Assembly: GCF_902712855.1 (NCBI RefSeq) | Contig: NZ_LR743508.1 | Coordinates: forward strand, 186,001 to 250,000 | Reading direction: 5' to 3' | DNA: 64,000 bases | Origin: Variovorax paradoxus | GTDB lineage: Bacteria > Pseudomonadota > Gammaproteobacteria > Burkholderiales > Burkholderiaceae_C | Part shown: piece after piece, positions 42,631 to 51,424 of the stretch | Layout: each line of letters starts with the position of its first letter | Position numbering within the stretch: position 1 is the first letter of the stretch | Notes under the pieces: model-generated | Database searches by the model: none | Told to the model about the DNA's origin: nothing | What the model saw: the letters and a program-made list of their open reading frames with translations, nothing else | Made by a program: the position numbers and the translations under genes

Positions 42631-43479
42631 TCAGCCCTTCACCGCGCCGGCCGTCAGGCCGCTCACGAGGTAGCGCCGCACCAGCATCGAGAACACGAGC
42701 ACCGGTGCCATCACCAGCGAGCCGCCGGCGGCGATCTTGCCCCACTCCCAGCCCTCGTAGTTCATGAAGTTCACCACCGCCACCGGCGCGGTGCGGGCAT
42801 CGGTGCGCGTGAGGATGAGCGCGAAGAAGAAGTCGTTCCACGCATAGAGGAAGCACAGGATGGCCGTGGCCGCGATGCCGGCTGTGGCCATCGGCATCAC
42901 GATCTCGAGGAACACGGTGCCGAAGCCGGCGCCGTCCATCAGCGCGGCCTCTTCGAGCGACGCGGGCACGGCGTCGAAGAAGGGCTGCATCATCCAGATG
43001 ACCAGCGGCAGGTTGAAGGTCATGTAGATCATGATGAGCCCGGTGCGCGTGTCGAGCAGCCCGAGCCAGCGGTACGCCAGGAAGAACGGGATGGTGAACG
43101 CGATGGGCGGCGCCATGCGCGTCAGCAGGATGCCCAGGCCCAGCCCGAAGCGCCCGCGCCCGGTCCATCGCGACAGCGCATAGGCCGCCGGAATGCCGAA
43201 CAGCAGCGCCAGCACCGTCGACACGATGCTGGTGACCAGGCTGTTGACGAACGACTCCGGAAACCCGGCCTGCCACAGCCCGACGTAGTGCTCCAGCGTG
43301 GGCATGAAGAACACGCGCGGCGGAAACTCCAGGATGAACGGCGTCGGCTTGAACGACATCTGCAGCAGCCACAGGAAGGGCAGCAGCATGAGCACCAGGA
43401 TCAGCGGCACGGCCCAGCGCGCGAGCGGCCAGCGCTTGCGCCACGAGGACTTGCGCGGCGATGAGGTTGCAGTCGTCAT
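42631..43479 (-). CDS. Carbohydrate ABC importer permease (MalG-like)
   Basis: The 282-residue protein has six helices and the coupling motif LEEAALMDGAGFGTVFLEIVMPMA, ending RRYLVSGLTAGAVKG like MalG permeases. ATG 43479 overlaps the stop of the upstream permease in an ATGA junction. It works with the permease at 43476, the binding protein at 44386 and the ATPase encoded divergently at 46695. Confidence 0.92.
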   Translation of the reverse strand: MTTATSSPRKSSWRKRWPLARWAVPLILVLMLLPFLWLLQMSFKPTPFILEFPPRVFFMPTLEHYVGLWQAGFPESFVNSLVTSIVSTVLALLFGIPAAYALSRWTGRGRFGLGLGILLTRMAPPIAFTIPFFLAYRWLGLLDTRTGLIMIYMTFNLPLVIWMMQPFFDAVPASLEEAALMDGAGFGTVFLEIVMPMATAGIAATAILCFLYAWNDFFFALILTRTDARTAPVAVVNFMNYEGWEWGKIAAGGSLVMAPVLVFSMLVRRYLVSGLTAGAVKG

Positions 43480-44372
43480 TCCGCGGCTCCCGCGTTGCGG
43501 CTCAGGCGCATCGCGCCCCAGCTGATGAGCACGGTGGCCACCAGCAGCACCACCGTGATGGCGCTCGAGTAGCCGAGCTCGCCGAAGTTGAAGGCCACCA
43601 GGTAGGCGTAGTAGTTGGTCACCTCGGTCACCGAACCGGGGCCGCCGCCGGTCAGCAGGAAGATCAGCGGAAAGGCCTTGATGCTGTCGATGAGCCGGAA
43701 CAGCGTGCACACCAGCAGCACCGGGGCGATGTACGGCAGCACGATGTGGCCGAACACGCGCCAGGCGTCGGCCCCGTCCATGCGCGCGGCCTCGACGTAC
43801 TCGGCCGGCAGCGTCTGCAGCGCGGCCAGCACCATCAGGAAGGTGAACGGCGCCCATTCCCAGGTGTCGGCGATCACAATGGCCCACAGCGCGAAGTCGA
43901 CGTGCGTGGTGAGCGCCGGCAGCGCGAAGCCGAGCGCCCGGGCGGCCTGGTAGATGGGGCTGATGTCGGGCGTGTAGACCAGCTTCCAGATCACCGCCAC
44001 CACGATCGGCGGCAGCACCATCGGGATCACGAACAGGTGGCGCAGCGACTTCCAGCGGTCCTGCCCCGAGTGCACCAGCAGCGCGAGCCCCGTGCCCAGC
44101 AGCACCTGCAGCACCACCGTGTAGAGCGACAGCCGCGCCTGCACAACGAGCGAGCCGACGAAGCGCTCGTCGCCGCCCAGCAGCTTGTAGTTGCGCAGCG
44201 GCTCCGAGAAGTCGCCGAGCGAGCCGGGGTTGACCAGCGCGCCGGGCGTGAGGCTGGTGACCAGCAGGAACAGCGTGGGCAGGCCCGCCACCACCAGCAG
44301 GAACACGAGGCTGGGTGCGATCGCCAGCCGCACGAAGCGGCGGCGCTGGCCTTCGTAGGAAGCGGCAGGCAT
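43476..44372 (-). CDS. Carbohydrate ABC importer permease (MalF-like)
   Basis: The 298-residue protein has the N-terminal helix RLAIAPSLVFLLVVAGLPTLFLLVTSL and the coupling loop VEAARMDGADAWRVFGHIVLPYIAP. ATG 44372 lies 13 bp after the binding-protein stop, and its own end overlaps the next permease by 4 bp. Confidence 0.92.
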   Translation of the reverse strand: MPAASYEGQRRRFVRLAIAPSLVFLLVVAGLPTLFLLVTSLTPGALVNPGSLGDFSEPLRNYKLLGGDERFVGSLVVQARLSLYTVVLQVLLGTGLALLVHSGQDRWKSLRHLFVIPMVLPPIVVAVIWKLVYTPDISPIYQAARALGFALPALTTHVDFALWAIVIADTWEWAPFTFLMVLAALQTLPAEYVEAARMDGADAWRVFGHIVLPYIAPVLLVCTLFRLIDSIKAFPLIFLLTGGGPGSVTEVTNYYAYLVAFNFGELGYSSAITVVLLVATVLISWGAMRLSRNAGAAE

Positions 44373-44385
44373 CGTCGGCCGTGCG

Positions 44386-45765
44386 TCAGACCTTGGCGCC
44401 GGCGCGGCGCAGCGCGTTGAGCGCGGCGTCCTGCGCGGCCTTCATCGACTCGGCCGCCGGCTGCTGGCCCGACACCACGCGCTCGACCGCCTTGTTGACC
44501 ACGTCGCCCACGAGCGGGAACTCCTTCACCGTGCGATAGGCCATGTAGTTGTGCGTCTTGCCCGGCTGCTCCAGCACCTCCAGGTAGAGCTTGCCCAGGT
44601 CCTGCCCGTTGATGGTGTTGATGCGCTTGTACTCGGCGCTCTCGATGACCGAGCGGCGGCAGATCGACGGGTGGCCCGTGTCCTTCACGATGCGCGCGCA
44701 GAGCTCTGGGCTCAGCGTCCACTTGATGAACTCCCAGGCGGCTTCCTTGTTCTTCGCATTCTTCGGAATGCCCAGGCCCTGGCTGTTCGACGCCGGGAAG
44801 TCGCCCTTGGGGCCGGCCGGCATGCGCATGACGCGCGCCGTGTCCTTCACCTTGCTGTCGGGCGAGGTCAGCATCGCGCTGACCCACGAGCTGGAGTGGA
44901 TGAAGATGTTCGACCGCCCGCCGATGAGCGCCGCGCGCGCCTGGTCTTCGGTGTAGCCCAGCACGCCTTGCGGGCTGTACCTGGACAACAGCCTGGCATA
45001 GAACTCGGTCGCCTGCACCGAGGCGGCGGAGTCGAGCGCGGGCTTGATGTCGGTGGGCGGGTTCACGAAGAAGTCGCCGCCGAAGCCCTGCACGTAAGGT
45101 GGCAGGAACCAGTGATGCAGGTTGGAGCTGACGAAGCCGGTCACCGGCCCGCTGCCGCCGTCCTGGCCGTGGATGGCCTCGGCGACCTTCATGAGTTCGT
45201 CGAAGGTCCGGGGCGCTTCGACGCCGCGCTTCTTCATGAGGTCGGTGCGGCTGATGCCCATGAGCATCGCCCCGCCCTCCCAGGCGAAGCCGTAGGCCTT
45301 GCCGGCCTTGTCGAGGTAGGGCAGCTGCGCGCCCTTCACGAAGTCGTCGGGGTTCCAGCTGGCGGGCGTGAGCTTGCGGTCGGCCGCGAAGTCGCTCAGG
45401 TTGGCCAGCAGCCCGGCCGCCACCCAGCGCGCGGCCAGGATGAAGGTGACGTTGCAGAAGTCCCAGGCGCTGCCGCCGGACGACAGCTCCAGGTCGGCCT
45501 GCTGGTTGTAGACCGGGAAGGCCGAGAGCTGCAGGTCGACCGTCATGCCGGTCTGCTGCTCGAACTCGGGGATGTACTTGCGCAGGATGTTGAAGAAGCC
45601 GTGCTGGTAGGCCGCGCCGCGCAGCTTCACGCCGGCGAAGGGCTTGGCCTGTGCGATGGCGGGGAATGCCAGCGTGCCGCCTGCGCCGACCGCTACGCTT
45701 GCGGCCGCTGCCTTCAGGAGGCTGCGGCGCTGCGGGTTGATGTCGAGGGAGGGCATGAGGCTCAT
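44386..45765 (-). CDS. ABC importer binding protein with a twin-arginine-type signal
   Basis: The 459-residue protein starts with NPQRRSLLKAAAASVAVGAGGTLAFPAIAQA, a Tat-like signal (RRSLLK). A family 1 binding-protein body follows (FNILRKYIPEFEQQTGM, GFAWEGGAMLMGISRTDLMKKRG, NKEAAWEFIKWTLSPEL). ATG 45765 is preferred to GTG/ATG options upstream because it begins the signal and a GGAAGAAAGAG segment precedes it. It is the first gene of the seven-gene operon 38127-45765 and is divergent from a FadR-type regulator. The ligand is unknown. Confidence 0.88.
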   Translation of the reverse strand: MSLMPSLDINPQRRSLLKAAAASVAVGAGGTLAFPAIAQAKPFAGVKLRGAAYQHGFFNILRKYIPEFEQQTGMTVDLQLSAFPVYNQQADLELSSGGSAWDFCNVTFILAARWVAAGLLANLSDFAADRKLTPASWNPDDFVKGAQLPYLDKAGKAYGFAWEGGAMLMGISRTDLMKKRGVEAPRTFDELMKVAEAIHGQDGGSGPVTGFVSSNLHHWFLPPYVQGFGGDFFVNPPTDIKPALDSAASVQATEFYARLLSRYSPQGVLGYTEDQARAALIGGRSNIFIHSSSWVSAMLTSPDSKVKDTARVMRMPAGPKGDFPASNSQGLGIPKNAKNKEAAWEFIKWTLSPELCARIVKDTGHPSICRRSVIESAEYKRINTINGQDLGKLYLEVLEQPGKTHNYMAYRTVKEFPLVGDVVNKAVERVVSGQQPAAESMKAAQDAALNALRRAGAKV

Positions 45766-45901
45766 GGTCGTGGCTCTTTCTTCCGGATCATCCGTGTGGC
45801 GTCTGGACTTGAATATGACAGACAAATAGATTTCAATTTCTCATGGAAAACCCGAAATTTACGGCGTATTCACTTGGGATAACCTTATTTCCATAACTAA
45901 T
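45766..45901. promoter_or_regulatory. AT-rich divergent promoter region of the regulator and importer operon
   Basis: This 136-bp gap is clearly lower in G+C than its surroundings, with AT-rich runs at 45815-45855 and 45875-45901. It must hold promoters for both directions. The segment before the regulator start (about 45880-45901) has a repeated ATAAC/ATAAC pattern and no Shine-Dalgarno sequence. I could not define an unambiguous GntR operator. Confidence 0.5.
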
Positions 45902-46654
45902 ATGTCCGACCATAAAGAGAACATCGATGCCCAGCCGGCCGTTTCGAGGCGCGGCCCGCTGGCCGTGACCGAGGCGCTGGCCCGCCGCGTGGTGGCGGGC
46001 GAATGGGGGGACGGCGCGGCGCTGCCGACGGAAATGGAGCTGGCCGAGCAGCTCGGCGTGGCGCGCACCTCGGTGCGCGAGGCGCTGACCCGGCTCAAGG
46101 CCAAGGGCCTGATCGCGTCGCGCCAGAAGGCCGGCACGCGCGTGCTTCCGCGCGACCAATGGAACATGCTCGACGAGGACGTGCTGCGCTGGGCCTGGTC
46201 GGGCAACGACCGTGCGCAGATGGCGCGGCACCTGATGCAGCTGCGCCGCATCGTCGAGCCCGCGGCCTGCGAGATCGCGGCCGCCTCGGCACCCGACGCG
46301 TCCATTGCGGCCATCGAGCGCGCCTACCGGATGATGGACGCGGCCGGCATGGACGCCGTGGCCTATGCCGGGCCCGACCTGGAGTTCCACCGCGCCATCC
46401 TCAGCGCCACGGGCAACCCCTTTCTCGTGGCCTTCGGCGCCACCATCGAGGCCGCGCTGCGCACTTCGTTCGAACTCTCGACGCGCCAGCCCGGCGCGCC
46501 GCGCAAGAGCCTGCCGCTGCACCGCGCCGTGCTCGACCAGATCTGGGCGCGCAAACCCGCCGAGGCGCGCCGCGCGATGGAAGAACTGCTCGGCCTGACC
46601 GAGTCGAACATCCAGCGCGGCGTGGCCAGGGCGGCCGCCGCGCCCTCCCCCTGA
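45902..46654 (+). CDS. FadR-subfamily GntR transcriptional regulator
   Basis: The 250-residue protein has a winged helix at about residues 15-85 (ALPTEMELAEQLGVARTSVREALTRLKAKGLI). An all-helical FCD domain follows, with metal-binding-type His/Asp residues in PDLEFHRAIL and LHRAVLDQI. FCD regulators typically sense carboxylates or sugar acids, which fits the neighbouring dehydratase and aldolase. ATG 45902 is the only start that keeps the domain; there is no ribosome-binding sequence upstream, so the message may be leaderless. Confidence 0.9.
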   Translation: MSDHKENIDAQPAVSRRGPLAVTEALARRVVAGEWGDGAALPTEMELAEQLGVARTSVREALTRLKAKGLIASRQKAGTRVLPRDQWNMLDEDVLRWAWSGNDRAQMARHLMQLRRIVEPAACEIAAASAPDASIAAIERAYRMMDAAGMDAVAYAGPDLEFHRAILSATGNPFLVAFGATIEAALRTSFELSTRQPGAPRKSLPLHRAVLDQIWARKPAEARRAMEELLGLTESNIQRGVARAAAAPSP

Positions 46655-46694
46655 CCCCACCGCACTCCCGACAAAGGAACAGGAACCCCGCACC

Positions 46695-47801
46695 ATGGCA
46701 GAGATCCGGCTTCAATCCATCAGCAAGCGCTTCGGCGAGGTCGAGGTGATCCCCGGCCTCGACCTCACGATGCCCGACGGCCAGGTGACGGTGCTGCTCG
46801 GCCCTTCGGGCTGCGGCAAGTCGACGCTGCTGCGCATGATCGCGGGGCTGGAGACGCCCAGCGGCGGCGAGGTGATCGTGGGCGGGCGCGTGGTGAACGA
46901 CGTGCCGCCGGCCGAGCGCGGCTGCGCGCTGGTGTTCCAGAACTATGCGCTGTACCCGCACAAGACGGTGCGGCAGAACCTGGCCTTTCCGCTGCGCATG
47001 GCCAAGGTCGATGCAGCCGAGCAGCAGCGCAGCGTGGACGAGATCGCCAGCACCCTCGAGCTCACGCCGCTGCTCGACCGCTATCCGCGACAGCTTTCGG
47101 GCGGCCAGCGCCAGCGCGTGGCCATGGGCCGCGCCATGATCCGCCGGCCCGAGGTGTTCCTGTACGACGAGCCGCTGTCGAACCTCGACCTCGAGCTGCG
47201 CGTGAAGCTGCGCCTGGAGATCGCGCGCATGCAGCGGGCGTCGAAGGCCACCGCGGTCTACGTGACGCACGACCAGACGGAGGCCATGACGCTGGCCGAC
47301 CAGATCGTGGTGCTGCGAAAGGGCCGCATCGAGCAGGTCGGCTCGCCGCTGGCGCTCTACCGCTCGCCGGCCAACCTGTTCGTGGCGGGCTTCATCGGCA
47401 CGCCGCGCATGAACCTGTTCCGGGTGGACGCCACCGAGCAGAATGCCGCCGGCACGCGCCTGCGCATCGGCGCGACCTCGCTGCAGGTGCCGCAGCGGCT
47501 GAACGGCGAGGTGCGCACGCTGGGCTTTCGCGCCGAGCAGCTGCGCATCGGCGCGCCGCAGCCGGGGCAGGTGGCGCTCGAGCTGCGCGACTGCGAGACA
47601 CTGGCCGTGGAACAGCTCGGCGACCGCGCGTTCTGCTATCTGCGTTCGTCGCTCGGCGACCTCGTGCTGCTGACGCCCGGCGCGGAGACCACGCTGCCGC
47701 GCGACCTGCAACTGTCGCTCTCGCCCGAGGCGCTGCACTTCTTCGACGCGAACGAGCTGGCGTTGCGCAGGGAATCCGAAGCGGAAGCGGTCGCGGCCTG
47801 A
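46695..47801 (+). CDS. Carbohydrate ABC importer ATPase (MalK/UgpC-like)
   Basis: The 368-residue protein has Walker A GPSGCGKST, signature LSGGQRQRVAMGRAMI, Walker B VFLYDEPLSNLDLEL and YVTHDQTEAMT, plus a C-terminal TOBE region (GTPRMNLF, then LGFRAEQL). It lies 40 bp after the regulator and probably serves the divergently encoded binding protein and permeases. Splitting the ATPase from the other importer genes onto the regulator transcript is notable but not rare. Confidence 0.93.
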   Translation: MAEIRLQSISKRFGEVEVIPGLDLTMPDGQVTVLLGPSGCGKSTLLRMIAGLETPSGGEVIVGGRVVNDVPPAERGCALVFQNYALYPHKTVRQNLAFPLRMAKVDAAEQQRSVDEIASTLELTPLLDRYPRQLSGGQRQRVAMGRAMIRRPEVFLYDEPLSNLDLELRVKLRLEIARMQRASKATAVYVTHDQTEAMTLADQIVVLRKGRIEQVGSPLALYRSPANLFVAGFIGTPRMNLFRVDATEQNAAGTRLRIGATSLQVPQRLNGEVRTLGFRAEQLRIGAPQPGQVALELRDCETLAVEQLGDRAFCYLRSSLGDLVLLTPGAETTLPRDLQLSLSPEALHFFDANELALRRESEAEAVAA

Positions 47802-47862
47802 GCGGGGAAGAAGAAGAACGCGGGAGCGGTCGGGGCCACGAGGGCTACGGAGGCCTTGGCCC

Positions 47863-49116
47863 TCAGCGCACCATGTCCCACCCCATCATCAGCGCGGCGA
47901 AGCCCATCAGCGCGGTGCCGCCCCAGCCGAGCCAGCGCGTGCGCCGCGCCGAGGTGAACACGCCCATGACCTTCTCGCGCGTGACCAGGACCATCATGGC
48001 GGCCATGATCGGCACGGCCACCACGCCATTGATGACGGCGCTCCAGTAGAGCGCCTTCATCGGATCGATGGGCGTGAAGTCGAGCGCGGTGCCCACCAGC
48101 GTGGCTACCGCGATGATGGCGTAGAACTCCTTGGCCTCGCGCCAGTGCCGCTCCAGCCCTTCCTCCCAGCCGAAGGCCTCGGCCACCGCATAGGCCGCCG
48201 ACGAGGCCAGCACCGGCACCGCCAGCAGGCCGGTCGCGATGATGCCGCCGGCAAAGAGCCAGAAGGCGAAGTCGCCGGCCAGCGGGCGCAGCGCCTCGGC
48301 GGCCTGCGCGGCGGAGGTCACGTCGTGCACGCCGGCCGCGTACAGCACCGACGCGCCCACCACCATCACGAAGAAGGCGATGAGGTTGGAGAAGGTCATG
48401 CCCACCCAGGTGTCGATCCGCACGCGCTTCAGGTCGTGGCGCACCTGCTCGTCGGTGCCGCGCCGCCCGCCCTTCAGGCGCAGCTCCTCCACTTCCTGCG
48501 AGGCCTGCCAGAAGAACAGGTAGGGCGAGATGGTGGTGCCCAGCAGCGCGACGATCATCATCCAGTAGTCGCCGTTCCACTGCAGCTTCGGCACCACCAG
48601 GTCGTGCAGCACGTGGCGCCACTCCACCTGCACCACGAACACCGCCGCCACGTAGGCGAAGAGCGTGAGCGTCAGCCATTTGAGGATGTGGGCCAGCTTG
48701 CGGTACGGCACGAACACCTGCAGCAGCACCGTGACCACGCCGAAGACCAGCGCATGGAAGTGCGCCCCGCCGCCCGCCACCAGTTGCAGCGCCTCGCCCA
48801 TCGCCGCGATGTCCGCGGCGATGTTGATGGTGTTGGCCACCACCAGCAGCGCCACCAGCGCGACCAGCAGGCCGCGCGGCATGTGCTCGCGCAGGTTGGC
48901 CGCCACGCCCTTGCCCGTGACCCGGCCGATGCGCGCCGACACCAGCTGGATGGCCACCATGAAAGGCAGCGACAGGAACACCGTCCACAGCAGACCGGTG
49001 CCGAACTGGGCGCCGGCCTGCGTGTAGGTGGCGATGCCCGACGGGTCGTCGTCGGCCGCGCCGGTGACGACGCCGGGGCCCACGTGGCGCAGGAAGGAGG
49101 GAATTCGTTTTTTCAT
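47863..49116 (-). CDS. Nramp-related divalent cation transporter (noncanonical, possibly Mg-type)
   Basis: The 417-residue protein has about 11 helices. Its first-helix motif is ADDDPSGIATY (residues 21-31) where Mn/Fe Nramp proteins have DPGN. The sixth-helix region reads TTISPYLFFWQASQEVEE (about residues 192-208) without the metal-selective Met-Pro-His-Asn motif. Both deviations match the clade described as Nramp-related magnesium transporters. A long loop with basic residues follows the sixth helix. It is convergent with the ATPase gene and shares no operon with mgtA at the end of the window. Confidence 0.85.
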   Translation of the reverse strand: MKKRIPSFLRHVGPGVVTGAADDDPSGIATYTQAGAQFGTGLLWTVFLSLPFMVAIQLVSARIGRVTGKGVAANLREHMPRGLLVALVALLVVANTINIAADIAAMGEALQLVAGGGAHFHALVFGVVTVLLQVFVPYRKLAHILKWLTLTLFAYVAAVFVVQVEWRHVLHDLVVPKLQWNGDYWMMIVALLGTTISPYLFFWQASQEVEELRLKGGRRGTDEQVRHDLKRVRIDTWVGMTFSNLIAFFVMVVGASVLYAAGVHDVTSAAQAAEALRPLAGDFAFWLFAGGIIATGLLAVPVLASSAAYAVAEAFGWEEGLERHWREAKEFYAIIAVATLVGTALDFTPIDPMKALYWSAVINGVVAVPIMAAMMVLVTREKVMGVFTSARRTRWLGWGGTALMGFAALMMGWDMVR

Positions 49117-49171
49117 GTGCGCGCGGATGGTGGCATGCCGAGCCTGACCTCCACATGAACTGCGCGCAACT

Positions 49172-50086
49172 TCATTGCCGCTCGGAGAACAGCGCCACGA
49201 TCACCTGCCGCAGCCACCGGTTGCCCGGATCGGCCTCGAAGCGCTTGCTCCAGTGCAGCGACACGGTGAAGTCGCGCAGCGGGAACGGCGGCTCGACGAT
49301 GGCATAGCCGCCCTCGGCCGCGAAGCCGCGCGCGATGTTGCGCGGCATCACCACCGCCAGGTCGGTGGCGCGCACGATGGCGGGCAGGACCATGAAGTGC
49401 TCGGTCGTCAGCCGCAGCCGGTCCTCGAGGTTCAGCAGCTGCAGGATGCGCAGCGTGTCGGCATGGGTGCGCACGGCCACGTAGTCGAGCTCCTGCAGCG
49501 CCTCGAGCAGCGCCTGGCCGCTGCGCCGGCGCTTCACGAAGGGGTGGTCGTGGCGCAGCAGCACGATGTAGCGGTCCCGCAGCAACTGGGCGCGCTGGGT
49601 GTCCTTCACGCGCGGCAGGAAGCCGAAGGCGAAGTCGACCTTGCCGCTGTCCAGCGCGGTGGCGATGTCGCCCGGCGCCAGCGGCATGGTCTCGAGCCGC
49701 ACGCCCGGCGCCAGCTCGCGCAGCCGCGCCATCAGCGCCGGCAGGAACCGGCCTTCGCCGATGTCGCTCATGTGGATGCGGAAGGCCTTGCGCGACACCA
49801 GCGGTTCGAAGTGGTCGGACTCGTGCAGCGCCTCCTCCAGCGTGCTCAATGCCGCCTGCACCGCCACCGCCAGCCGGTCGGCGCGCGGCGTGGGCGCCAC
49901 GCCGCCGGGAGCGCGGGTGAAGAGCGCGTCGGCCAGCAGCAGCCGCAGCCGCCCCAGCCCGTGGCTGGCCGCCGGCTGCGTGAGGCCCAGCGACTCCGCC
50001 GCGCGGCTCACGTTGCGTTCGCGGTAGACCGCGTCGAACAGGCGCAGCAGATTGAGGTCGAGCGTTTCCATATGCATGCCATTCAT
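49172..50086 (-). CDS. LysR-family regulator of the divergent IOR/TRAP cluster
   Basis: The 304-residue protein has the LysR helix-turn-helix (LNLLRLFDAVYRERNVSRAAESLGLTQPAASHGLGRL) near residues 8-45 and an effector-binding domain that belongs to the NodD/SyrM-like branch. ATG codons at 50086, 50077 and 50071 are all possible; the first is used. It is divergent from the dehydrogenase gene at 50210, with a symmetrical AT-rich site between, and is the likely regulator of the cluster to its right. Confidence 0.9.
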   Translation of the reverse strand: MNGMHMETLDLNLLRLFDAVYRERNVSRAAESLGLTQPAASHGLGRLRLLLADALFTRAPGGVAPTPRADRLAVAVQAALSTLEEALHESDHFEPLVSRKAFRIHMSDIGEGRFLPALMARLRELAPGVRLETMPLAPGDIATALDSGKVDFAFGFLPRVKDTQRAQLLRDRYIVLLRHDHPFVKRRRSGQALLEALQELDYVAVRTHADTLRILQLLNLEDRLRLTTEHFMVLPAIVRATDLAVVMPRNIARGFAAEGGYAIVEPPFPLRDFTVSLHWSKRFEADPGNRWLRQVIVALFSERQ

Positions 50087-50094
50087 ATTGCTTA

Positions 50095-50114
50095 GCTCGA
50101 TTATTTTATTGAGC
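50095..50114. promoter_or_regulatory. Candidate LysR operator
   Basis: GCTCGAT and ATTGAGC form an inverted repeat with a single mismatch around an AT-only centre, in a region where the rest is G+C rich. It lies 9 bp upstream of the LysR start and about 95 bp before the divergent dehydrogenase gene. This fits the T-N11-A type site used by LysR proteins. Confidence 0.55.
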
Positions 50115-50209
50115 GCGCGGGCGGTGCCACGCACACTGGCGGGCGGCCGGCGGCAAGCCTGCCTGCCGGGCGCTGCAAGCGCACCCCCACGACAAGAAGG
50201 AGACAAGAC

Positions 50210-51424
50210 ATGGCCATGCTTCGTGCACTTCGTCCTTTCCGCGCGCATGCGGCGTTCGCCGCCCTGCTTTGCGCCACCGTCACCGCATGGGCGCAGCAGC
50301 CCCCGGCCGAGGAGCCGGGCTGGGCCAAGGGCCGGCCCAAGAGCGAGGCCGCCACGCGCATGGCGCCGGTGCCGTCGTTCCCCATCGCCACCGCGGCCGA
50401 CCAGCTGCCGACGGCCAAGTTCAAGCTGCCGCCCGGATTCAAGGTCGAGACCTGGGCCTCGGGCGTGCTCGACGCGCGCGAGCTGCGCCAGGGTGCCAAG
50501 GGCACGGTGTTCGTGAGCACGCTCTTCGTGGGCAACAAGGTCTACGCGATCCCCGAGAAAGGCGACCGCAAGCCGAAGACGGTGATCGACAAGACCGAGT
50601 TCGCCACCGGCATCGAGTTCGACAAGGGCGCGCTCTACCTGGCGACCCACAAGCAGATCGTTCGCTACGACGGCATCGAGGACAAGCTCGACAACCCCGG
50701 CGCGCCGGTGGTGCTCAACGACAAGCTGCCCGGCGGCCAGGACCACAGCTGGCGCTACCTGCGCATGCATGGCGGCAAGCTCTACTACGCGGTCGGCGCG
50801 CCCTGCAACCTGTGCGAGCCCGACGACGCGCATGCGCGCATCTTCCGCATGAACCCCGACGGCAGCGGCATCGAGACCGTGGCGCGCGGCGTGCGCAACA
50901 CGGTGGGCTTCGACTTCGACCCCAAGACCGGCAACCTCTGGTTCACCGACAACGGCCGCGACTGGCTCAGCGAGGACCTGCCGAACGACGAGCTGAACGT
51001 GGTGACCAGGCCCGACCAGCATTTCGGCTACCCGTACTGCCACCAGGGCAACATCGCCGACTCCGAGTTCGGCTGGGGCAAGAGCTGCAACGACTACGTG
51101 AAGCCCGCCGCCCTGCTGGGTCCGCACGCCGCCGCACTGGGGCTCACCTTCTACAAGGGAACGATGTTCCCGGCGAAGTACCGCGGCGCGATGTTCATCG
51201 CACGCCACGGCCCTTGGAACCGCACCGTCAAGTACGCGGACATCGCGGTGGCCTGGCCCGACGGCAAGGGCGGCGCGAAAGTCGAACCCTTCATGACGGG
51301 CTTCGTCGAGAACAACAACTACCTCGGCCGGCCGGTGGACTTCCTCGTGCTCAAGGACGGCTCGATGCTCGTGAGCGACGATCACGCCGGCGCGATCTAC
51401 CGCATCAGCTACGGCGGCCGATGA
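50210..51424 (+). CDS. Exported PQQ-type sorbosone-dehydrogenase-like enzyme
   Basis: The 404-residue protein has a signal peptide ending TVTAWAQ and a six-bladed propeller of the sorbosone/glucose dehydrogenase type. Family marks are LPPGFKVETWASGV, GGQDHSWRYLRMHGGKLYYAVGAPCNLCEP, VRNTVGFDFDPKTGNLWFTDNGRD and a terminal DDHAGAIYRISYGGR. Quinoprotein oxidation of an alcohol or aldehyde in the periplasm is likely. The ribosome site AAGAAGGAGA precedes the start. The ATGA overlap with the cytochrome gene behind suggests the cytochrome accepts its electrons. Confidence 0.88.
   Translation: MAMLRALRPFRAHAAFAALLCATVTAWAQQPPAEEPGWAKGRPKSEAATRMAPVPSFPIATAADQLPTAKFKLPPGFKVETWASGVLDARELRQGAKGTVFVSTLFVGNKVYAIPEKGDRKPKTVIDKTEFATGIEFDKGALYLATHKQIVRYDGIEDKLDNPGAPVVLNDKLPGGQDHSWRYLRMHGGKLYYAVGAPCNLCEPDDAHARIFRMNPDGSGIETVARGVRNTVGFDFDPKTGNLWFTDNGRDWLSEDLPNDELNVVTRPDQHFGYPYCHQGNIADSEFGWGKSCNDYVKPAALLGPHAAALGLTFYKGTMFPAKYRGAMFIARHGPWNRTVKYADIAVAWPDGKGGAKVEPFMTGFVENNNYLGRPVDFLVLKDGSMLVSDDHAGAIYRISYGGR

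Noticed and set aside
37887..42767. A plus-strand open frame of more than 1600 codons opposite the IlvD, aldolase, Bug and AroE-like genes
   Set aside because: It is antisense to four well-supported genes and has His/Arg/Ala-rich composition typical of shadow frames in GC-rich DNA; no domain is visible.
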